Assembly: GCA_024741835.1 (NCBI GenBank)
Contig: JAENRP010000535.1
Coordinates: 10,007 to 20,143, forward strand
DNA length: 10,137 nt
Direction of reading: 5' to 3'
Origin: Diplocarpon mali
Lineage: Eukaryota; Ascomycota; Leotiomycetes; Helotiales; Drepanopezizaceae
This document shows positions 6,667 to 10,137 of this stretch, piece by piece. Position 1 is the stretch's first letter, and each line of letters begins with the position of its first letter. Both the position numbers and the translations under genes were made by a program. The notes under the pieces were generated by a model. The model was not told the DNA's origin and searched no databases. It saw nothing but the letters and a program-made list of their open reading frames with translations.

Positions 6667-8063
6667 CTTTATATTATAATAAAAGGCGTTAATACTAATT
6701 TCGCAAATAGGAACCGCAGCTTTAGGGCATTTGCGAATAAGGTCAGATTATAGTCGATTTATATTAGACTATTTTCTTAGATCCGGCTTAGTTATAAGTA
6801 AGGGCGCTAGCCTAATAATAGTAATAGGGATCTTGCGCCTAATTAAAACTATTAAATTAATATAAGGCTATCTTCTATTAATTTATTAAGCTTTATCTAT
6901 AGCCATTTCCTATTCTTTATAGTTGATATTAGTTTAATAATTAGATCGGATTTAAAGTCCTTTAAAAGGGAGAAGATAAATGACGATTTCCTTTGCGAAT
7001 TAGGAAGATAAGAAGTAATATAAAGGCTATATAAACCGGTTTTCCTTTAAGTTAAGTTTAAATTAGAATCGGCGTATCTATTTAACTCTAATAATAGCAT
7101 TATACTAGCTAAGGTCGAGGATAACTTAAGGGCAATTGTAAATACGCCTTCTATTAATTATTAAATAAAAGCGTATATAATATATAGCTTGCGCGCAAAT
7201 GGTATTTTAAAATCTATAGATAGGAATAAGGGCTAGAAGAGGAAGAATTTTAAAGCCAATTGCTTTTAAAAGATATATAAAAAGGGAATAATTTAAAAAT
7301 AAGTAACTAAGGGCTTTAGTATTTACTAAAGCTAATAATAATACTTTAAGTCTATTTATACTAATAGTATAAAAGGTTAGGAATTGCTTCCCTTTTATTA
7401 AAGAGTTAAAATCTAGCTTTAATAAGTTGCACTTTCGCAAGCTTAAGTAAGAGTCTTTTCCTAAGCCTTTTTATTTTCCTAATCTTCTTTTATTTTAACC
7501 TTAATCTTAGTTAAGTCTAAAGTCGGATTATCTTCCTTTATATCTTTTAAGGTATTAATCTTACTTATAAAAGGGCACTTAGTCTTATAGTAATCAGTTT
7601 TACTATAGGTCTAATAGGTAGCTTACTTAAAGGATAAAGCAAGAGAACTAGCCTTAGCTAGCATATCTTAGTGAAAAGGGGTAATCGACTTTAAGGCTAT
7701 TATCCTAGAAACTTAGGTAGTACTTTTAGCGCTTAGACTGCGAGCGGTCTTATTAAAGAGTGAATCGGATATCTTTTAATATAATACTAAAGTCGCTTTA
7801 CTTTTAATTAAAGGGTTAAGAAGTTGATTGCTTTAGCATTTAGCATTAAGGGCATTTAATTAATTAATTATAATAGTATAGTCCTTCCTTTAAAAGGCCT
7901 TAGCTAAGGCATAGGTAGCTTTAAGCTAAGGGGTAATCTTATTTTATATAAAGAAGAACTACTTAGATCTTAAGACCTCTTTTTAAATTATAGCAGATTA
8001 GAATTAAGTTTGAAATTAAAGGAAAGTTTCTTTAAAATAACCGGCTTCTCTTATATAAAGGTA
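6667..8063. repeat. Direct repeat, copy in element B (pairs with 3222-4618)
   Basis: This is the gap-free partner of 3222-4618. The left limit matches the first base past A's LTR (6666 also pairs with 3221 as an A/G transition). The right limit is where the 12-base gap occurs. Preservation of length over 1397 bases with many transitions is what RIP, rather than ordinary pseudogene decay, would leave. Confidence 0.95.
7060..7440 (-). pseudogene. Protease domain of element B (active site N-T-K)
   Basis: This is the counterpart of the protease in A at offset 3445. The open stretch 7207-7440 (77 codons, TTG at its start, not a real initiation codon) differs from A at several residues (for example Leu/Phe, Arg/Gly, Thr/Ala, Ala/Val, Arg/Tyr), all through transitions. 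The active-site triplet at 7315-7323 reads AAT ACT AAA, N-T-K, the same dead form as in A. It lies between the degraded zinc knuckle and the linker that ends at A's insertion point. Non-functional relic. Confidence 0.75.
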
Positions 8064-8073
8064 TTGAGATAGG
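7441..8073 (-). pseudogene. gag: C-terminal gag fragment of element B with degraded zinc knuckle
   Basis: This is homologous to the gag C-terminus of A in the same register. The knuckle at 7575-7616 reads Y-stop-T-Y-S-K-T-D-Y-Y-K-T-K-C, again with only the last Cys left of C-X2-C-X4-H-X4-C. The Gly before His is Asp here (GAT) but Ser in A (AGT), showing separate hits on the same ancestral codon. Further upstream it retains Y-L-Y-I-R-E-A-G-Y-F-K-E-T-F, also present in A. Relative to A it lacks four codons next to 8063. The N-terminal part of gag is cut off by the copia insertion at 8074. Confidence 0.82.
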
Positions 8074-8199
8074 TGATACAGCTATCACTCCGATGTATTG
8101 TCATATGACCCTACTGCTTAATCAGTAGGATATTGATACGTATATAGCTATAGGGAAGAAAGGGGTAACCTTCCTTCCTTAACTCTTATTAATATATCA
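8074..8199 (+). repeat. Candidate 5' LTR of the copia element
   Basis: The 126 bases begin TGATA and end TATCA, a perfect 5-bp inverted terminal pair with TG...CA ends as expected for an LTR. Inside is a perfect stem CTACTG/CAGTAG (8111-8116, 8123-8128) and a TATA-like GTATATAGC near 8140. Against it: 126 bases is short, I cannot recognise a primer-binding site after 8199, and the true end could lie further right (the four-fold repeat at 8377-8507 would then be in the LTR). The second LTR is not in the window. Confidence 0.4.
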
Positions 8200-8641
8200 A
8201 CTATCGACCTTTAGAAGTTTCCTATACCTATTGCGCTAACTCACTTAAGCTTAATAGGTTATAAGCCCTAGATAGACCGATAATAGATTATTAACTTCCC
8301 TTAGAAAGCACTTGCGCCGCAACTGTTAATAGGAAGTTGAATGAGACTTATAGTAAGAGGCGAGCAATCGGCAAATAAGAGGTATAATTCCCTATTTAGC
8401 TAACCTATATTATAAGAGGTATGATTCCTTGCTCTATAACCCCTTTAATACTGCAAGAGGTATAATTCCTTGCTTTACTGTATTTTATAGGAGGTATAAT
8501 TCCTTGCGTTATAGCCTAAAAACCCTTTTCGATAAAAGGACTTCCTCCCTATTTAATACTTCTATAACACCTGCTATTTAATCATTTCAACTTTTTAATA
8601 AGAGGAATGCCTTTAATTATTTAATTTATTTGATTTTAAAC
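8200..8641 (+). other. Untranslated leader (or LTR continuation) of the copia element
   Basis: No coding register is recognisable before about 8642. The stretch retains more CpA and TpG than the genes and contains a four-fold spaced repeat (8377-8507). No in-frame ATG precedes the gag homology, so the start codon has been lost or cannot be placed. Confidence 0.6.
8377..8507 (+). repeat. Four spaced copies of an AAGAGGTATAATTCC motif in the copia leader
   Basis: Copies begin at 8377, 8414, 8455 and 8489 (intervals 37, 41 and 34 bases). The second reads ATGATTCC in place of ATAATTCC, the fourth begins AGGAGG. Copies two to four continue with TTGC, and three of the intervening segments contain related CTxTA-like AT-rich text. 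Short repeated units in an LTR or leader often act as transcription-factor sites; here that is only a possibility. Confidence 0.75.
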
Positions 8642-9508
8642 GCAATTCTATTCGAAACGGCAATAGTATCCGATTCCGATCGAAATACTAAGCTTAGAGA
8701 CCTCTAACTCTCTCGGAAGAACTAGTAATAATGGTTTGATAATTTAGAGCTTTACTTTAAAAGCAAAGGCATTAAAATGGCGATTTAAAAGACACTTATT
8801 AAATACGTAAGAATAGCCTTTTATACTCCTTCTACCGATTTGTCTACTTCTACTTCAATAGCTAATACAATTGCTAAGGATTTGCCAGATATATTAAATA
8901 AGCTTAGCTTAAGAGCTTTAGTAGATAATAACTAAGAATCCTAAAGGCAAATTTTAAATATGGAAAAGGAGAAGGAGTATAAGCTAGCCTTAGCCAAATA
9001 TAAGCTTAAGATTAATAGAGGTTTAAGCAATAAAGACTAAGATTTTATTTAAGTTCATAATAACGCAAAGATAAGATAAGATATATTAAAGGTAAAATAC
9101 TCTTAGACAACTGCCTTTAATACCTAGCATCTGCTATAGTAGATCACTTCATTTTAATATAAAAAAGACAAAGATAGTAAGGATATAGATATAAATATAA
9201 ACTCTACCTAGTCTATACTGCGTAAAGTAAAGAGGAGAGTAAGAGCTGCAGATCCTAGGATAGCTATGACTTTTAAAGAAACTTAGCTTTTTAGTTTCCT
9301 ACTTAATAGCCTCCCTTTTAAGTTTGCTATTGCAAAATAATTTCTTTTTATCCAACCTAACCTTAAGATCTATAAGAAGATCGACCTCCTTCAAACTATT
9401 AAGCAAGACCTCAAAGGACGCTCTAAATCGGCAAATGCCGCATTATAAGGCAACGATAAGCTTAAGAAGAGGAAAGAGCGTAGGACAAGCCCTTAAGCTT
9501 ATTAGGGA

Positions 9509-9547
9509 TGCTACTTCTATAATAGTACTTATAATATTACTAATTAT
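9509..9547 (+). other. Degraded zinc knuckle of the copia gag, C-X2-C-X3-H-X4-C spacing
   Basis: Thirteen codons read C-Y-F-Y-N-S-T-Y-N-I-T-N-Y. If the three Tyr at positions 4, 8 and 13 (all TAT) were Cys (TGT), His (CAT) and Cys (TGT), the motif is C-X2-C-X3-H-X4-C, a spacing found in fungal copia elements, one residue shorter than the usual knuckle. Each change is one G-to-A or C-to-T. Only the first Cys (9509-9511) remains. Confidence 0.65.
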
Positions 9548-9820
9548 AAAGTTAGAAGGCAACTGATCGATATAGTTACTAGCTTTAATATTAAAAAGCA
9601 ATCGAAGCAGAAGTTAAGAAGCAAACTGCCCTTATCCTACTAAAAGCCGTAACTACTAAGGAAAGGCAAAGGAAAAGGCTATTTAGCCAAAACTTTAGCA
9701 GATACTTCTAATAATAATAGTAGGTTATCTAAACCTAAATCCACTTCTAATAATTTAAATAATAATTATAATAAAGATGCCTACGTTTTAAAAGCCGATC
9801 TCTATAAGATCCCTGAATCC

Positions 9821-9859
9821 GATTGGTATAATAATACTAGTTATATAGCATATATAACT
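9821..9859 (+). other. Copia protease active-site region (N-T-S in place of D-T-G)
   Basis: In gag-pol register this reads D-W-Y-N-N-T-S-Y-I-A-Y-I-T, fitting the copia pattern W-x-x-D-[ST]-G-A-x-x-H-[MI]-T. The Asp codon is AAT (9833-9835), the Gly codon AGT (9839-9841) and the His codon TAT, each one transition from the expected residue. Downstream P-Y-L-F-K-G-P-L matches the segment that follows the protease site in copia elements. The protease is inactive in this copy. Confidence 0.75.
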
Positions 9860-10137
9860 AATAAACCCTACCTATTTAAAGGCCCGCTTATCAAAATAAA
9901 AAGGCGCTCTATTAAGGTTAGCGGTAGAAGGTTGTATATAGACTTAATAGGTATAGTAGAGATAAATATCGCTAATATTTCTTTCCTTTTATAAAATGTT
10001 CTCCTTATACCTAACTTAAGCATTAATCTTTTATCTAGCTATAAGATTTATATAGAGTTGAATTATATAAGAGTTTTTAATAATTAATTTATATAATTTA
10101 TAAATAATAATTATAAAGTGATCTTTAAAGCTAAAAT

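Larger units (their letters stand above)
6666..8073 (-). mobile_element. Ty3/gypsy remnant (element B), same family as A, cut at both ends by later insertions
   Basis: This is a fragment of the same retrotransposon family and orientation as A: end of gag (zinc knuckle 7575-7616), protease (7207-7440 open, triplet at 7315-7323) and the linker toward RT. On its left, homology to A (from 3222) ceases at the base where A's LTR starts, so A probably landed in B's pol; the missing RT-integrase half should lie left of the window, beyond A's 3' LTR. On its right, homology runs gap-free to 8063, then after a 12-base gap relative to A (4619-4630 absent) continues for 11 bases (10 matches) to 8074, where the copia element begins. 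B carries its own stops and substitutions and cannot encode protein. Confidence 0.9.
8074..10137 (+). mobile_element. Ty1/copia retrotransposon (element C), RIP-degraded, 3' part beyond the window
   Basis: This is the 5' portion of a Ty1/copia element on the plus strand, opposite to A and B. It has a TG terminus at 8074 inside B's gag, a non-coding leader to about 8640, then a single register (codons starting at positions 3n+2) from 8642 to the end. That register covers gag, zinc knuckle, protease site and the N-V-L-x-I-P-N-L-x-x-N-L-L-S block that precedes integrase in copia elements. Integrase, RT, RNase H and the 3' LTR should follow to the right. Stops and G-to-A/C-to-T losses mark it as dead. 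Copia rather than gypsy is supported by the W-F-D-N-L-E-L-Y gag start, the knuckle spacing and the pre-integrase motif. Confidence 0.88.
8642..10137 (+). pseudogene. gag-pol: Ty1/copia gag-protease polyprotein, RIP-degraded, continues past the window
   Basis: One register from 8642 to 10137 with no net frameshift. Domains in order: an N-terminal gag region with W-F-D-N-L-E-L-Y-F-K-S-K-G-I (8732 onward), the usual copia gag opening; a charged segment E-K-E-K-E-Y-K-L-A-L-A-K-Y-K-L-K (about 8960-9010); L-L-N-S-L-P-F-K-F-A-I-A-K (about 9300-9337), like the L-L-x-S-L-P block of copia Gag; a degraded zinc knuckle (9509-9547); a lysine- and asparagine-rich linker; a protease site (9824-9841); and N-V-L-L-I-P-N-L-S-I-N-L-L-S-S (9995-10039). 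Many TAA/TAG/TGA stops interrupt gag, but a run from about 9655 to the TAA at 9992 is open. The product would form particles and process itself; this copy cannot. Confidence 0.87.

Noticed and set aside
8377..8507. CRISPR-like array
   Set aside because: Only four short, imperfect motifs with unequal spacers in a eukaryotic retrotransposon leader; no associated genes and no uniform repeat length.
9324..9566. 80-codon open frame on the plus strand
   Set aside because: It starts at TTG and lies in a different register from the copia gag-pol frame that carries all recognisable motifs on both sides (8732 onward, 9509, 9824). It is a chance open frame over the gag pseudogene.
1..10137. Alternative genetic code or mitochondrial genes to explain the many TAA/TAG/TGA codons
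   Set aside because: Stops of all three kinds appear at positions where retrotransposon families have Gln, Arg or Trp, and other residues show matching G-to-A/C-to-T changes, so mutation rather than recoding is the cause.
1..10137. A novel system or a host gene hidden among the repeats
   Set aside because: Every stretch is accounted for by three retrotransposons and their leaders or LTRs; no additional long frame, intron-bearing gene or domain could be recognised on either strand.

Overview
This window looks like a repeat graveyard in a filamentous ascomycete (Pezizomycotina-type) genome. I see no host gene. It is very AT-rich, TpA is greatly over-represented, and CpA/TpG are scarce: in the 60 bases from 3901 I count 11 TpA, no CpA and one TpG. 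Every recognisable protein carries in-frame stops and C-to-T/G-to-A substitutions while its reading register stays almost unbroken. That is the signature of repeat-induced point mutation (RIP) acting on retrotransposons. The fungal assignment is an inference from this signature and from the element families; the species cannot be told.

Three nested retrotransposons account for essentially all of the window. Element A (about 1-6665, minus strand) is a nearly complete Ty3/gypsy element of the chromovirus type. Read right to left it has an LTR starting with TG at 6665, gag with a CCHC zinc knuckle, then protease, reverse transcriptase, RNase H, integrase and a C-terminal chromodomain. Its 3' LTR lies beyond position 1. 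Element B (6666-8073, minus strand) is a second, partial copy of the same family. It keeps only the end of gag, the protease and the protease-RT linker. It aligns to A (3222-4618 against 6667-8063) over 1397 bases with identical length and a constant offset of 3445. B stops at exactly the base where A's LTR begins, so A most likely inserted into B's pol. Element C (8074 to the window end, plus strand) is a Ty1/copia element whose apparent TG terminus interrupts B's gag. C shows a leader, gag, an unusual zinc knuckle, the protease site and the stretch leading to integrase before the window ends.

None of these elements can make working protein. All three catalytic aspartates of A's RT have become asparagine. 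The protease site of A and B reads N-T-K, and that of C reads N-T-S. The integrase D-D-E residues of A happen to survive. The short open frames in the window either lie inside these dead genes or are chance frames. I found no previously undescribed system. The value here is a clear nested-insertion record and two same-length copies that show how RIP has acted.
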